NCBI GenBank assembly: GCA_000711775.1
Contig: ARYC01017342.1
Coordinates: 43,092-107,091, forward strand
Reading direction: 5' to 3'
Source of the DNA: Oxytricha trifallax
Lineage: Eukaryota; Ciliophora; Spirotrichea; Sporadotrichida; Oxytrichidae
DNA length: 64,000 bases
Of this stretch, positions 1 to 10,930 are shown one piece after another. The notes below the pieces were generated by a model. The model was not told the DNA's origin, did no database searches, and saw nothing but the letters and a program-made list of their open reading frames with translations. Each line of letters begins with the position of its first letter. Position 1 is the stretch's first letter. The position numbers and the translations under genes are program-made.

Positions 1-305
1 TAGTAACACTCTATATTTTTGATGTTCTTATGATTGAATTTGTATTAGTAACTATCCTGTCTTGATTTTATTAAAAGAGGTAACTGTACATTATTCAAGA
101 TTACTTCTGAAAGAGTGGAATGAAAGTGTTGGTTGATTTTGAGTAGTAGAGAAGTATGAATCCAAGAATCGACAAGATAAATTATCAAGACTAGTCGAGG
201 TTTTTCGACTACCTGGTTCTCTCAAGTATAAATTTTCGACTGACTAGTCGTAGATTCTTAGACTACCCAAAGTCTTAGATTCTTTGAATTTTTTAACATA
301 TCACT

Positions 306-1531
306 TCATTAACACTCACCAAAATACCAGCAGGAGTGATATTATTAGTTGAAAATAAGAGTAAATGTTAAGAGTATAGAGTATAGGAGCATTAAAATTA
401 GATTGTGAGGAGTGATTTTAACTTAGTGAGATATTAATAATAAACGACTAGGTAGTTGGAGACTAAAACTAACTTAAAGACTAAAAGAATTCCGGTTGAA
501 TGAATTTTAGGTCTGAATCAAATAAGTCTCTTGACTTTTGAGGAAAATAAAGTACTCTGTGATCTGGTTGCCAGTTAAGCTTATCAAACTTTTCCTCGAC
601 CTGTGCTAAACTGTATCAGCATCTGGTCTAAGGTTAGAGACAGAATTGCTTGATATGATCTTTGATGACTGCTTTAGTTGCTGTCTTCTTAGAGTATGCT
701 GCTGCATTTCAGACTAGCTCCGACTAGTCCAGACAGAGTCGTAGTCTTTAGTCATGAACAGGTATATCATTGAGACTAAGGAGTAGACATCGACTAGTCT
801 ATCACCAGCAAAGAATACTTCAGTAGTCGGATAAATAATTAATGACCCATCATACTCAATATACTAATTAGATGCGAGTACTCTTGCATTCTCTAAGTTC
901 TTTAGTCCTGCCTTGATCGGGTATTCATTGAGGACTGTGTTATTGAAGCTTAGTCGGTGGTGTACTAATCCAATTGTATGCAGTTCTCTTATACCATAAA
1001 TAATTTTTCTTTCTTGGCTAGTCGATCCGAATGAGCACTGCTATTATTCTTCATAAAGTAGTCGTAAATGAATTGAGGGATCATGTACTGGAGTTGATGT
1101 GATCGCTTCCTTTCAAGACCATCGCCAACTAAGTGATTCCATGAAGTTAGAGTTAGAAGGCAGTCTTATTTCTATCATACTACTTTGTAGCTACATTGAT
1201 TCAAGCTCATCTTCAAGAAATCCTCAAAAAGCGAACAACTTGCAGAATCTTCCGTCATGAAGCAGAGTCCCATATGGGCACTAGTTATTTTTTAGAGAGG
1301 ACAAGGCTTAGTCCCTTAGTCGTAGAGATATTTGATGCAAGGAATGATAAAATTATCATCGTCTCTGTACTTATTTATCCTTGCGATTGAATCATCCACT
1401 TCATCCTCAGAGTCGGGGATCATAATATCAACTTTTGGGTTAGTCTTCGTGCATGTTTTAGTATTCACTCTTTATTTCTTCTTTGGAGGTTCCTTGAGTT
1501 TCTCCTCTTAGTTATCGCTCTCATTAGCCAT
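306..1531 (-). pseudogene. Broken protein-kinase-like gene
   Basis: Read on the minus strand with TAA/TAG as Gln. An ATG at 1531-1529 opens about 115 codons: MANESDNQEE, then a basic stretch PPKKKQRV that could be a nuclear localisation signal, then the acidic IPDSEDEVDD. After one or two frame shifts a second open frame runs to a TGA at 308-306. It contains a kinase catalytic-loop-like block, IRELHTIGLVHHRLSFNN, where HRD is replaced by HHR, then a YPTTEVFF block resembling YxxPE and a DVYSLVSMIYLF block resembling subdomain IX. No clear DFG or glycine-rich loop is seen. I infer a pseudokinase-like gene or a decayed kinase; the frame shifts argue for decay unless small IESs or introns lie at the breaks. 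The segment is rich in TAGTC/GACTA words. Confidence 0.55.
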
Positions 1532-1947
1532 CTACTAGTCTTCTTATTATTATTAAATTTATTCTCTTTTTACTTTAGATATTGCGGAGAGAAATACTTA
1601 CGACTTTTGCTCCTGCTTCTACAATCTTTAGTCACTTTGCTTGGATTTATTGTGGACCTCTTTGACATGACTATTGAGATTGCTCTTATTAATAAAAACC
1701 TTGGAGCCGTAGCGCATAAAAAAACAGTAGTCGCTGGTGCTGAAATCGCACTCTTGTCATACTCGTTGTTTGACTCTGGTAAGTTATCTTTGATTTGTAT
1801 ATCTGATTATAAGTTTATGGAGCTAGTATGAAACTCTGGATTAAGCTAGTGATCGTAAGAGTTTGAAAGGTCTTAAGCATCGTTGTCAGCGATAGCCTAG
1901 TCGAAAAGTTCCTCCTTCATGAATCTTAAGTTTAAGACAAATTATTA

Positions 1948-2759
1948 TAAAGCGAATAAGTTGAAATAAGAATGATCATAAATTAGAAATACAAATATTA
2001 ACAGAAAATGTCATTAGCATTAGTAGGTTTATTGTCTTAATTCACTGATCTTCTTCCTCATCTTCATCAGCATCATCTTTTCTTACTGTGGTTCAAATCC
2101 TGAAAAATATTCGCATTCAGCACTTGAGCTTCTCGACGTCAAAAATACCAGAGCTAGAGATGCTGAAGCTGGAAGCTCCTCCACTTCTCTCCTCAACACT
2201 GTCTTGCTGGAGATGCTGTTAGCCTTAGAGAGTCCACCATGTTTAGCCAAAATTTGAGAAATTAGAGATGTTTAATAAATTAAAATTAACAATTTAAAAC
2301 TTTTTAAGTTTTAATGATCAAAGATTAAATTTGTTACTAATAGATTAAATTTATAAGGGATTTTAAATAGGCTTGTCTTAATTAATTTTAATCAGAAATG
2401 TATTAATTAAGACCTTGTTAATTTTAATTTATTAAACATCTCTAATTTCTCAAATTTTGGCTAAACATGGTGGACTCTCTAAGGCTAACAGCATCTCCAG
2501 CAAGACAGTGTTGAGGAGAGAAGTGGAGGAGCTTCCAGCTTCAGCATCTCTAGCATTGGTATTTTTGACGTCGAGAAGCTCAAGTACTGAATGCGAATAT
2601 TTTTCAGGATTTGAACCACAGTAAGAAAAGATGATGCTGATAAAGATGAGGAAGAAGATCGGTGAATTAAGACAATAAACCTACTAATGCTAATGACATT
2701 TTCTGTTAATATTTGTATTTCTAATTTATGATCATTCTTATTTCAACTTATTCGCTTTA
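1948..2759. repeat. Long palindromic (fold-back) element
   Basis: The two halves are near-exact inverted copies. The left arm starts TAAAGCGAATAAG and the right arm ends CTTATTCGCTTTA, with arms of about 340 bp around an AT-rich centre of about 110 bp (roughly 2292-2400). Termini TA-AAGCG suggest a TA target duplication. Each arm holds a relatively GC-rich stretch that is open for about 80 codons in the ciliate code when read outward from the centre (right arm, plus strand, roughly 2463-2700). The arms differ at only a few bases, so the element is young or is being homogenised. No transposase gene is visible. Confidence 0.8.
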
Positions 2760-4020
2760 AATGGGGTTGATTAGATTGATTAATAGTTAAGTTAAATTTA
2801 AAAGTTAATAGTAGAAATTAAGACTTAATTACAAACCACTCAAACGAACAATGGTTAGTTGTATAATCTGACTTTCATGTTCAAACTAGTCACGACTACT
2901 ATCAATCAACCTAGTCTTCGACTATAGTCCTTATTAATAGTCGCTTAGTCCCAATTTTCGTATTAATGGACGTGTGTTAATTCACTATCAACTCATAGGC
3001 TAAGCATGAATTGGGTTTTTGGAGTTTTGGAGTATTGTAATTTCTCAATAAACTTGCTTTTCTATTGATTTAACTCCTGAGTAACTGCCTTCAAATAACA
3101 AAATCCTAGATTATTAAAGATGTCAGAATTATTACTCAAAACATACTCCAATTTCGAATGATGAACTGCATGCCTGCATATATTTCTAGAATTGGGTTTA
3201 TAGTGGAAAAGTTTTTTCCGTTCATTGAATTTACGTTATACTAATATAAACTTATTAAAGAATAGCCTTTAATCTTGATAATTTAGAAAGAACTCTAGTT
3301 CAGTTTTTTTATAAACATCTGCAAATATAAAGCAAATTTTGAATGCTTTGTAAGATTCCAGATGCATTGCAAGTCTAAGAGTTATTTATCACTTCCATAA
3401 AGTATATTATTTTTATCAAATCTTCATAGAATTATTTTTGAAAAATAATAATCAAATTTCTTTTTATTAATGTTAATTTATACTTAAATTCCTTTAAATC
3501 ATTCTTATATCTAAGATAATGGCTCTTGAAAAATTTTACACATTTTCACAAATTCAATCATTCATAACGGAGCAGTTTAATTTTGCTAATTTTCCAGCAT
3601 TTATTCTGCTGCTGTAATGACAAGTCTTTCTTAAGATTAGAATCAATCAAAATGCCTCTCTCAATAAAATCTGGTATCAATTACTTTAAATATGGATAGA
3701 AGTTCACGAATATTAATTTCTTGTAATATACACAGATTAATGGTTTTCAAATAAATATTATAACTTAATACATTAGTTTATATAAATTTAACTCCATCTG
3801 AGTCGTTCTTCATCCTACTCAATTTGTTTTTATTTATATAAATATATATAAATAAGCATTTATTTATTCATTTCAAAGTTTTATTAAGTTGTTTTAAGAT
3901 CTCACTATCATGTATATAAAATGCACTCTTCCTAACTTAAGCCTTTAAAATATCATTAATTTATTATCAAAATGAATCTTTCCTTTTGTATAGTAAATCA
4001 TTTATTAACATCAGTACTTA
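2760..4020. other. AT-rich DNA, no gene seen
   Basis: Low-complexity AT-rich sequence. The first 200 bases continue the TAGTC/GACTA-rich composition seen before the palindrome, which suggests the palindrome inserted into that region. No convincing reading frame in either code was recognised. Confidence 0.5.
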
Positions 4021-4598
4021 TAAGCTGTTATTGATGATGATGATGATGAATAACTTAAGGTAAGGTGAATAAGAAAACTAGAAATAAAGATCTCTAGTAT
4101 TAAATATATAATTATTATTGTTATTGTTATTACTGCTATTGTTATTATTATTGAGCGTATATATATTAGTTAGTTGTAATTAGTACTAAAGGTGACGATA
4201 GTTTTTCCAATTCAATGTCTTTCGAGTATTTTGTGTCCTGTATGTCTTTAGCTGGGAGCGACTTTGGCCGTTTGGACCTATGTGCCTCTCATAGGGTGCT
4301 CCTGGGGGTCTTGTCCCTTGTCATCTCGTCCCACGTCCTGACTTGCCTCTTCGGACCCCGACTCAGCCTGAGCGCGGCCTTTGTCAGGGGTATCCCTGGG
4401 GGGCATGTCCCTAGCCTGGACCGGTCAGCGTGCCAACCACCAAAGTCTGATCTCTTTTTTATTCTTTCGCTTTTTTTTAAGAGATGTTTTTTAGAAATTT
4501 TTTTCATCTCTGTCTTGTTGTTAAAGTGCATATTCATAGAGATCAGTTCGTCATCTTTAGCAGTAATAACAATAACAATAATAATTTAAGCTGTTATT
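4021..4598 (-). mobile_element. SINE-like retroposon, copy A
   Basis: A 12-bp direct repeat TAAGCTGTTATT at 4021-4032 and 4587-4598 brackets 554 bp. Inside, from the left, are a (GAT)n run, an AT-rich module (ACTAGAAATAAAG, then ATTAGTTAGTT), a GC-rich core at about 4245-4445, and a less GC-rich segment that can be read on the minus strand. The GC-rich core and left module recur at 53.6-54.0 kb at roughly 80-85% identity by eye, and the left module recurs at 9.1 kb. A 12-bp target duplication plus a simple-repeat end is typical of LINE-mobilised retroposons. Read on the minus strand the (ATC)n run would be the 3' tail. A Pol III promoter could not be shown. Confidence 0.65.
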
Positions 4599-5355
4599 TA
4601 TAAAGTATTTTATTAACTTCTCCCTAAACCAATTACATTGAGCTAACATTCATTCTTGTGGAAACCAGTTAAACTTTTTAAAGTAGCCTCCTCTCTCCTA
4701 TTCCATTCTCTGAATTCTTACTCTTCCACTAGCTTTCTTCTTAAGTTCTATATAGAGTTAAGCTAAATCTACCTAGCTTTAGAAGGTGTTTCGATATTGG
4801 GGTTTTACTGCGATTTATCCACAAACACTTGTTAAGGATTGTCATAAAGCACCCCTAATATTCTAGTTAGATTTATCGCTAATTCTATATAGAATTTTTG
4901 GCTTCCTGAGCCTGACAGAAAAATGGTAGTCATCCAAGCAATACAAGAGTAGCCAGCTCTAAAAAATTCATCTGGTACCACAAGCAATAATTACGAAAAT
5001 ATACTACAATAGTAAAATTAAGTTTGCTAGTTTAAATATTTTATCACTTTTAAGTATAATGATAGCTAGAATAGATTCAAAAGTATACTACAATGTTTAT
5101 TTTTCCACATTAATTGCTTATTATATTATAATTGATATTCTCCAATACTATTTTAATCAAATGTAAATTACTGTGTTATTAAGGGAACTTCCCAGCTGTA
5201 AACTAATGTTCAGTAATATCTCATAATTTGATGTTTACTTTCCTCCACTAAATATTCCTTATTATTGATGCTTAGTTTATCTAGTAGATAGATGTTGTTA
5301 AAGAATTTTATAAAGTATATTTAAGTTTAGTTTTTAATTGAATTTATAATTAAAC
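4599..5355. other. AT-rich DNA, no gene seen
   Basis: AT-rich sequence with no recognised frame or element. A single GGGGTTTTA word near 4800 is telomere-like but isolated. Confidence 0.4.
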
Positions 5356-5359
5356 CAAC

Positions 5360-6158
5360 ATTCAAGCTTATTTATAAGGTGCTATTAATTAGATATTAAG
5401 TTATTAGATCACTAAGGTAAGTAGAGTAAAATAACAATTATTATGAGAAAATTCATTTTCATAAAATCTAGTATTTTATTCATAACATTTCAGCTCATCT
5501 ACCCTCTACTATCTAGTCTATTCACTTCCTCCTAACTCTTTTGGGTCTTTTTTGTCAAATTTTTGTTATTCATTGATTTTTAGATTAAACTCATCTCAAT
5601 TGGCCTTCTTTGTATTTTCATCATCAAGTTTCTCACTCTTTGTTTATGTTCTCGAAGTTCTAGTTTTTATATTCCTTCTTCTAGTTATGTGATATTAGCT
5701 AGTAAATCTATCTAAATCTTGGCATTCGTGTCAATAATTTTAGTTTTTCTAAGAGAATCTTGTGGGGTCTCCTGTTTCATTTATCAAATTATAGTTTATC
5801 ATGTGATTTCAGTCCACGAATGCTTTATGAATGTTCCATTAATGACTTATACATAGTCTTCGTAGTTCTTGCATGACCAAAAGCCATCATTGTGCCCTTA
5901 ATGTTTATTGAGACATATAAATATTTTTTGTCATTTGTAGATGTTTTGTTTAAATTGACTTCTTCTACTTTCTGAGTACCATATTTCATATATTTTGTGA
6001 TTCAGTTTCTTTGTGTTCATCTAAACCAGCTATTGAATAATTTCTCTTGTGTTACTGTCCTTGAGCTGAGTAACAATTCTTAATATATTTTTTGCAAAAC
6101 CATGCGCATTATTTTCAATAATAGCTTTTTTGTAAGTTTCCATAATTTCAATTTCCAT
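5360..6158 (-). pseudogene. Unknown minus-strand coding remnant
   Basis: The plus strand is strikingly T/C-rich here, and the minus strand reads as protein in the ciliate code. An ATG at 6158 starts MEIEIMETYKKAIIENNAHG, followed by a hydrophilic, Gln/Lys/Asn-rich sequence. A shifted frame continues with a KYLYVSINIKGTMMAFGHAR block, and a third frame carries a charged C-terminal part (KINEQQKFDKKDPKELGG) to about 5360. At least two frame shifts and one in-frame TGA break it. I do not recognise the family. It could be a decayed gene, or a gene with short unrecognised introns or IESs. Confidence 0.45.
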
Positions 6159-6740
6159 TATCTTCAAAGGATTAGCTGCTATTTTCAATAATATATGTTT
6201 AAAATTTCAAAAATTGTAAAAAGTAATTAATCAACTTCATATATTTATTATAACTTAAACTGGAATTAAAATAGAAAAAATACTTAATGATGAAAGTAGA
6301 ACTTCCCAAAATCCATTACTATATATCATTGTAAAATCTTAAAGTAAGCATTTCATTTCAAATTAATTGATTGTAAAAGTTCTATTTTCTTATGAATTAA
6401 TCATTATACATGAAAAAGTTCAAGAAATTTTATTTAATTTTAAATTGCGCTGTGTTGATTTTATTATATATTAACCAGATAACGTAAAACTTTCCATTAA
6501 ATAATTTAAAGATAATTATTTCAAACATTTATTATTTGTGAAAAAATGACAATTTTTGAATTAGGAAATTGATAAAGTAAAAAAAAATATCAGAATTCTT
6601 AGTTATATAAAGAATGTGTTAAATAATTACAAATAAAAAAACATGTCTCTTACTTATTTCATTTTTTTACTAACATAAATATAATATAATTTATATTATT
6701 TAATTAAAGGCAGTTTAAATTAATTTCTAATTTTTGTTTT

Positions 6741-8432
6741 GGGTGTTGATACCGGGACGTCCCAAGAAAATCAGGACGTCCCGAGAATATCAGGACGTCC
6801 CAGGATCACCAGGACGTCCCAGGATTACCAGGACGTCCCAGATTTTATATATTAGTGTAAAAAAATAAATTTACTATTTCTTTTAAATATAAATTCATAT
6901 TAATTATAAATAATAATCAAAGAAAGGTTACTTGAAAAAAAAGCTAATTATAATAAACCTTTTCATTTAAATAAAGTTTTTCATATTGCTGAAATACATT
7001 TAATTTTATAAAAATATTTTTATTTAAATCAAATGTAAATTATAAAATTTATCATACAAATTTTACTATTTATGTGTTTAATTTTAAATTTAATATTACT
7101 AGAGTTATATTTAAAGCTTTAATAACTATAAATGTTGTTAGTGTTTTTCTATTAAGAAAATAATAATAACCAATTAATTTTATGAATAATAGTTGATAAA
7201 TAAAGGCTGCATGCACATTATTTCTGAAATTATGTATATATTAATGTTGGATGACAGAGAATGCCTTTGCCTTATATATGTCATGCAAGATCATAACTTT
7301 TAAAATATTTAAATTACACTTATTTTTTCCAATTCATATATTTTCGGCTTATCAAAAATAGAAAAAAATTATTTATTTAATTGTATAACAAATCTTGTTT
7401 AGAAATATCATTTTAATTATTGAAAATCTAATATAAAAATTAAAAATTTTACAAAAAGATTATTATCAATAATTTAAAAATTGCATTAAGCCTTATTATT
7501 ATATAATTTTGTGAAATTTCTCTATTAATTTTGATTTTATTTTATATATAATAATTAGATATATTTATATATATTTTTTATTTTAAATAAATAATTAAAA
7601 ATTAATTATTTTCTTTATTTTTATGTCTCATTCATGTGGACATGACCTTGTAAAAAATAGCTATCTTGTTCAAGCTTTAATTAGGTCATAATAATTCTCT
7701 AACATCCCAGAAAACTTTAGTTAAAGATGCACCACTTGTTTTAATCTGTAAACTTTATTAAATATTATAAACAGTTTCACTAATATTTCTGCCATTAGGA
7801 AATAATTATAATGGATCTCTTACAATACTTTCAAAAAGTAAGTATTAGGATAAGAAATTTTTAAACCATTTTTATAGTTTATCTCTGCGACATTGGTTAT
7901 TATTACAATCATAAAAGCATGATCTATAAACTATTCTTTTAAAGTATACCTTATTTATAGTTATGAATAGAATTTCAACCTTTTCATAATAATTGATAGG
8001 ATGCAACATCATTATAATTCCAAAAAATAAAGCTTAGGTAACATTTACTATGCAATCTTGAATATTTATTATTAATATGGTTCCATGTGTATTTAAGTTA
8101 ATTAATTATTAACGATTAACTATTATTTTTTCACAAATTCATAAAAATGTCCTTTAAAAATTATTTTCAGAGGCGTTGATTCATCAAAAGGTGGTAATGC
8201 CACCTTGAGCCTGCTGTTAGCTATTTTTATTTAGTAACGAAGCATGGGCTCTGCCTTTCCTTACACCGCTCGGGGAACATCCATTGACCTCGCCTTATAA
8301 TATTCTTATAGAACCTTCCTGTGAAACTTTTTATTATAGTTATAATTTTTTTTATACTTATAAATAAATCTGGGACGTCCTGGTAATCCTGGGACGTCCT
8401 GATATTCTTGGGACGTCCCGGTATCAACACCC
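6741..8432. mobile_element. DNA transposon with GGGTG ends and 8-bp target duplication
   Basis: The left end GGGTGTTGATACCGGGACG at 6741 is matched exactly in inverted orientation at 8432. Both ends are flanked by TTTGTTTT (6733-6740 and 8433-8440), an 8-bp target site duplication. Next to each terminus the word GGACGTCC repeats in tandem at about 18-bp spacing: five units on the left (6753-6840), three on the right (8372-8420). The 1.69-kb interior is AT-rich with no transposase frame, so this is probably a non-autonomous or decayed element. An 8-bp duplication fits hAT, Merlin or P-like superfamilies; the terminal GGGTG is closest to a Merlin-like end, but this is inference. Confidence 0.8.
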
Positions 8433-8544
8433 TTTGTTTTTAACAATTGTTTTCTATTTTATAAATAATGGGGTGAATCTGTAAGGAGCTGGGGATAATA
8501 TTTGTTCGATCATAAAAAAAAACATAATAAAATTACAAATAGTG

Positions 8545-9065
8545 GGGTTGATGATTTTACTATCTTTGGTAAAGCCCAGTATACCTTTTTAAGCTCATTC
8601 CAAGTTCCACTTAAAGATCACTATGTGTTCAACTTATGTTCATTTCCAGGTATTTCAATTATTTTACTTTCTTGACCCCCTTCAACAGATGCTCAATTTA
8701 TTTGGCATCACTCAGAAATTCAGTATTTCTATGTTTAGTTATAATTGTGAGTTATTTCGATTTGGCTGAAGATTCCACTACCTGTTTTAAATATTAATGA
8801 ATGGTCTTTAATGCTCACGAACATGTTGTCTGCATATGTTACGAATTCGCTTAATTTTATAAGGAAATGTAATGGTATAAATTGAAAATAATGAGTGATA
8901 CTCTTCTTCCTTATTTGACTTTATTCTCCGCTTTATATATTCTCTTTCATATTTAATTTTCTATTATTTGAGAAGAGAACTTCAACTAATCTTGTTGTTT
9001 TCTTGTTATAATCTATCATGAATTTTTAAAATTAAAAATTGTTTCAATCAAATTTAAACAGTAAA
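8545..9065 (-). pseudogene. LINE reverse transcriptase remnant, C-terminal part
   Basis: Minus-strand ciliate-code frames in this stretch contain KLSEFVTYADNMFVSIKDHS, matching the catalytic YADD box of non-LTR reverse transcriptases with the second Asp changed to Asn. About 200 bp further along the same strand is a VKQLKYLEMNIS segment resembling the KYLG thumb-region motif. TGA codons and frame shifts separate the pieces, so it is inactive. It lies in the right order and on the same strand as the N-terminal reverse transcriptase block at 10.2-10.9 kb, so I read both as one LINE copy split by the retroposon at 9066-9645. Confidence 0.6.
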
Positions 9066-9645
9066 TATGCTCATAATGATAAAGCAAGTGAAATTAAAAA
9101 TCTAGAAATTAAAAATTCTAGACTTAATATATAATCTATTTATTACTATTACTATTATTAAATATAATATACCTTAAATTAGTTAGTTAGGTATAAACAT
9201 TAGTTTTCTCAAAGATCTTTGCTGGTACACTGAAGACTGCCAGTTCGGTCCCTACCTGCAACTAGGGTGTTCTCTGGGGCGGCATATCCCGCGCCTCCAG
9301 TGTGATTGGTAGCCTGATTTTATTTTTTTTATTTTATTTTTGTTGTTGTCCTTGTCGTATGTTTTCCAGATGTCGTCGATGCACTTTTCAATGTTGGAGT
9401 TTTGAGTAGTATTCTTGAATTCGTAGGCATCGAGATCCTTGGAGTTGTCGTCATCAGCAATCCACCTAGTAGTTATAGAACTAGGCTCTTCGGCGCCATC
9501 TTCTGTTTTTGCAGCAATAATAGTCCTGACTTGTTCATGGAGGCCACTTCCCTCGCCCTCAACTACATCAGCTTTCTTTGTTGTTGTTGGTCCAGCTTCC
9601 CTCTTTAGTAGTAATAGTAATAAATAGATTTATGCTCATAATGAT
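9066..9645 (-). mobile_element. SINE-like retroposon, copy B, with captured EF-hand-like exon
   Basis: A 15-bp perfect direct repeat TATGCTCATAATGAT at 9066-9080 and 9631-9645 bounds 550 bp. The left part (about 9090-9215) matches the left module of copy A: TCTAGAAATTAAAAATTCTAGA, then TTAGTTAGTTAGG. A GC-rich core follows at 9230-9320. The remaining part (9330-9610) reads on the minus strand as one open ciliate-code frame with an acidic block RWIADDDNSKDLDAYEF and then IEKCIDDIWKTYDKDNN, which looks like the start of an EF-hand calcium-binding loop (DxDxN). The frame then runs into the repeat part. I infer that a cellular exon was retroposed together with the repeat. Confidence 0.6.
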
Positions 9646-10049
9646 TAAATAAAAAATGGAATTGAATTGAAAACATCAAAACATGAAACATACGGTAAGT
9701 AAATTTTTTTGGTCCATTTAAACTTAGCAATTATCGTTAAAAATAATATTTGTATATAGGAATATACAAAACACTGATACACTATATAAAATAGCTAATA
9801 AATAATAAATCAATATTTAAAATAAAGGGAATCTTGTTTGTAAATAAAACAAGGAGAGGCGACACAATAGATATTTTGATTTTGTCGAATACAATTATAA
9901 ACCCTAATTATATGAAATATCTAATGCTTATATACTTGTTCGATAAAATCTATTCATTTAAGGAAATGAAAAATTAATAAAATTGCAAGTAAAAAATTTA
10001 ATTTCAGTTAAAATATGTATATTTAAGCAAACATTTTTTCGCAGTTAAA

Positions 10050-10076
10050 TAAATATATATATATATATATATATAA
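10050..10076. repeat. (TA)n microsatellite
   Basis: Pure alternating TA tract in AT-rich DNA, within the degraded part of the LINE. Confidence 0.8.
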
Positions 10077-10229
10077 TGATACATTTACTTTAAACTAAAT
10101 ATTAATGCCAATTATTCTGTGTTTTGTATTTATAATTTCCAAATGTTTTGTATTTTATCAATAATAGGCTTTTCTCAGAAATTAAGGAATTACAGTAATT
10201 TGTATTTCCAAACAGATTTGAAAAATTTC

Positions 10230-10930
10230 TGTAAGTTTCTTAACAGGTAAGTTTCTCTCTTAATACTCTTCCTTCTGGAACTTTTGATGTGTTCCAATAG
10301 TCATATTAATTTTATATGGGTGTTCTTGTTTTCTCTAAATCTTCTTTATTAGTTCTCAGTAATTATTAGTGCACTTTTCTTATGTTTGAGTTTATTCATG
10401 ATGACTTCCTCTATTATTTTACTAATGTTTAATTCAACAAGATCAGCCTTGTGTTATTAATCTGGGGGAAAGAGTCCTCTAGGTTTTTGTATAGTAGAAT
10501 TAGTTTACTTTCTCTCAAATATGCGGATTTTTTCCCGAGTTTATACTGTCTACGATCTTTGTGTTAACTACCAATTTTCTTTTAACAATATGAATTTTTC
10601 CATCGAAACCATCATGACCTATGGCTCTATTGAAATACCATTCCCTAATGTTCTTTTCGACTTCTTACTTGTTGCAGTGATTATCCGCTCGTTTTCCCTA
10701 ATTATTATTTAGTCTCCAATTCACTTGTGTCTTTATTCTTATTTCTTTTATCTTGAGAAAGTTCACTTAAAAATTTAGTGATTCTTTGTTGAGTTTCCTC
10801 ACTCAAATTAATTTCTCTTACTTTATCGTAAGACCTTTGATAGACTCTCACTACTTTTGATATTTGTCATTCTTTTCACCATGTAGAATAAACAAAGGAT
10901 TTTGTTCCTTTCAAAGCAATTTATAATTCT
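10230..10930 (-). pseudogene. LINE reverse transcriptase remnant, N-terminal part
   Basis: Minus-strand ciliate-code frames give, in order, a hydrophilic stretch (VVRVYQRSYDKVREINLSEE), REWYFNRAIGHDGFDGKIH, then SAYLRESKLILLYKNLEDSF and PQINNTRLILLNQTLVK. This is the conserved N-terminal order of non-LTR reverse transcriptases: a DGF(D)GK box, then LILLxKN, then a TRxIxL box followed by a Lys. At least two frame shifts and several TGA codons break it. The motif containing the first catalytic Asp should lie at 9.65-10.2 kb but is too degraded to recognise. The strand matches the YADN segment at 8.9 kb. Confidence 0.65.

Noticed and set aside
1607..1831. Plus-strand frame with a hydrophobic start (MLLLLQSLVTLLGF...)
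   Set aside because: It lies upstream of a minus-strand gene whose minus frames are also open here; the plus frame shows no domain and may be a shadow. Not enough to call it.
4215..4589. 124-codon plus-strand and 82-codon minus-strand frames in the GC-rich block
   Set aside because: The block is a repeated element (copy at 53.8 kb, where the frames are not kept open), so these are frames of a retroposon rather than genes.
4790..4810. GGGGTTTTA as a telomere or chromosome-end signal
   Set aside because: A single unit without repetition; telomeric function needs tandem G4T4 repeats.
6741..6850. Tandem GGACGTCC units as a CRISPR-like array
   Set aside because: Units are adjacent to inverted transposon termini, spacers are nearly identical and very short, and the array is mirrored at the other end of the element.
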